A stretch of DNA of 12,405 nt from Fusobacteriaceae bacterium. GTDB lineage: Bacteria; Fusobacteriota; Fusobacteriia; Fusobacteriales; Fusobacteriaceae. A model generated the notes under the pieces. The model was not told the DNA's origin. It searched no databases and saw only the letters and a program-made list of their open reading frames with translations. The position numbers were made by a program, and so were the translations under genes. Where the stretch lies: positions 1 to 12,405 of the forward strand of contig DAOUPY010000018.1 of the NCBI GenBank assembly GCA_030625925.1, read 5' to 3'. Positions 10,979 to 12,405 of the stretch are shown here, piece by piece (position 1 is the stretch's first letter; each line of letters begins with the position of its first letter).

Positions 10979-12405
10979 ATGAGGTTAGAAAAGAAAATAT
11001 ATATATATTTAGTAATTTTGATAACGGTTATACTGCTTATAACACACTTTATTTTTTTTAAAACTAGAGTTCAGATAGAAAATTTGAATGAACGGAAAAA
11101 TCTTGAAAATATAGCTCTGACTCTCAGCCAGGATCCATTTATAATAGAAAATTTATATGAAAAAAACTCAAAAAACATACAGGCTTACACCAATAAAATA
11201 TGGTCTGAATTAGAGGATATAGATTTTATAACGGTAGCGGATATGGAGAGCAGGAGGTATTCCCATGTAGATCCTCAATATATAGGTAAGATATTTGAAG
11301 GTGGAGATGAAAAGGACGTTGTAAAAGAGGGAAAGTCGTATTTTTCAATGGCCAAGGGAACTCAAGGAATATCCCTTAGAAAATTTATACCTATACATTA
11401 TGAAGGGAAACAGATAGGGTTTATAAGTGTAGGGAAATACCAGGTAGAGCGAGAAAAATGGAAAAATAATTTTATTTTTGAATCGATATTTTTATTTTTT
11501 ATAATTCTTTCATTCGGAGCTTTTCTATCATATTTTCTGGCCGAGAGTATAAAAAAAGAAATTTTCGGATATGAACCTGTGGAAATAGGAAGATTTTATG
11601 CTGAAAAAAAAGTGATATTTGACAATATGCACGAGGGAATAGTAACAATAAACAATAAGGGAGAAATTACTAAAACCAATATAGCAGCTCAAAATATGCT
11701 GACTTCAAAGGATGATGAGATATTTAAACGGTTATTTGAAACAGTGATAAAAACACAATCCGGATTTAACGACAGGGAGATAATGGTCGAGAGGGGAAAA
11801 TTATTTATAAGTGCGATAAAATTAAATAAAACAAAAAAAAAATTGGATGTTATCTTTATCCTGAGGGATGGAGGAGAGGTAAAAAGAGTAGCTAGGGAGA
11901 TAACGGGAGTTGGTCAAATAATCAACTCCATGAGAGCTAATGTCCATGAATTTAAGAATAAGATCCATGTAGTTTCCGGGCTGCTGCAGCTGGAGGAATA
12001 TGAGAAAGCTAAAGACTATATCCTCTACTTGGAGTATGAAGTTGAGAATGAAAAACACAATGTTGTAGGAGTAAAAGATCCGATAATAGAAGCACTTATC
12101 CTGGCAAAGATGAGTTTAGCTAAGGAATATAGGATAGACTTTAAGGTAGATGAAAAAACTAAATTAGATAAAACACACGGCGGGATAGATACCAATGATT
12201 TGGTTGTGATAATTGGGAATCTATTGGAAAACGCAAGGGAAGCCTGTGAAAATAGTGTGGAAAAGAAGATTCAAGTTGGGTTTTTTGAAGATGAAGTTAA
12301 ATTGAGAATAGAGGTTACAGACAGCGGCCGAGGGATAGACACCTATGAGATGGAAAAAATATTTAATATGGGTTACTCATCTAAGGGTAAGGGACGTGGT
12401 TCTGG
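10979..12405 (+). CDS. CitA/DcuS-type sensor histidine kinase, 3' truncated by window
   Basis: Membrane-bound two-component sensor; 475 codons are visible with no stop before the window end. Order: TM1 (about 7-27), an extracytoplasmic sensor domain (28-165, ending in the typical GKQIGFISVG), TM2 (about 168-188), a cytoplasmic PAS domain (about 205-300, with FDNMHEGIVTINNKGEI), an H-box HEFKNKIHVVSGLLQ with the phospho-acceptor His323, an N-box NLLENAREA (414-422), and a G1 box DSGRGI (448-453). The last residues, GYSSKGKGRGS, enter the G2 box, so only the end of the ATPase domain is missing. HEFxNKxHVxxGLL marks the citrate/C4-dicarboxylate subfamily, which senses carboxylates and works with a CitB/DcuR-type regulator, expected just outside the window. 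ATG 10979 follows AGGGGG. The ligand is not determinable. Confidence 0.9.
   Translation, partial: MRLEKKIYIYLVILITVILLITHFIFFKTRVQIENLNERKNLENIALTLSQDPFIIENLYEKNSKNIQAYTNKIWSELEDIDFITVADMESRRYSHVDPQYIGKIFEGGDEKDVVKEGKSYFSMAKGTQGISLRKFIPIHYEGKQIGFISVGKYQVEREKWKNNFIFESIFLFFIILSFGAFLSYFLAESIKKEIFGYEPVEIGRFYAEKKVIFDNMHEGIVTINNKGEITKTNIAAQNMLTSKDDEIFKRLFETVIKTQSGFNDREIMVERGKLFISAIKLNKTKKKLDVIFILRDGGEVKRVAREITGVGQIINSMRANVHEFKNKIHVVSGLLQLEEYEKAKDYILYLEYEVENEKHNVVGVKDPIIEALILAKMSLAKEYRIDFKVDEKTKLDKTHGGIDTNDLVVIIGNLLENAREACENSVEKKIQVGFFEDEVKLRIEVTDSGRGIDTYEMEKIFNMGYSSKGKGRGS

Overview
This is a low-GC bacterial window of 12.4 kb. It has long purine-rich Shine-Dalgarno sites, A/T-ending codons and short intergenic gaps. 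KdsD (Kdo/lipopolysaccharide pathway) implies an outer membrane, while many other genes resemble those of Clostridia. Together with a BCCT compatible-solute transporter and a probable selenoprotein, this suggests an anaerobic, possibly marine member of the Fusobacteriota (Psychrilyobacter, Ilyobacter or Propionigenium type). The placement is inference; there is no rRNA or other phylogenetic marker here.

Layout. 1-1176 (-): a BCCT transporter that runs off the left edge and carries an in-frame TGA. 1456-4657 (+): a compact run of birA, a K+ channel-like membrane protein, mnmA and a small lipoprotein, the last two overlapping by 4 bp. 4738-4914 (+): a small 2[4Fe-4S] ferredoxin with its own terminator. 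4961-5230: a gene-free stretch with two families of short direct repeats and an orphan terminator. 5290-6249 (+): kdsD. 6326-6526 (+): a 66-residue DUF1858-type protein whose first active-site Cys codon is TGA, followed by a SECIS-like hairpin and preceded by a perfect consensus promoter. A bidirectional terminator separates it from a TauE/SafE permease (6604-7353, -). 7692-8588 (+): an EamA/DMT transporter. 8699-10106 (+): a tyrosine leader peptide, an attenuator and tyrS. A second bidirectional terminator separates tyrS from a two-domain thioredoxin-fold protein (10184-10816 region, -). 10979-end (+): a CitA/DcuS-type sensor histidine kinase cut by the window edge.

The two strongest discoveries were missed by simple ORF calling. 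First, a probable selenoprotein (UxxC in place of CxxC) is interrupted by TGA. Second, a 13-codon leader peptide ending in five consecutive Tyr codons, followed by alternative hairpins and an intrinsic terminator, lies directly upstream of tyrosyl-tRNA synthetase. The second points to ribosome-mediated transcription attenuation of tyrS rather than the T-box control usual in low-GC Gram-positives. Otherwise the genes are unrelated housekeeping, transport and redox functions with no sign of a mobile element, phage or CRISPR array.
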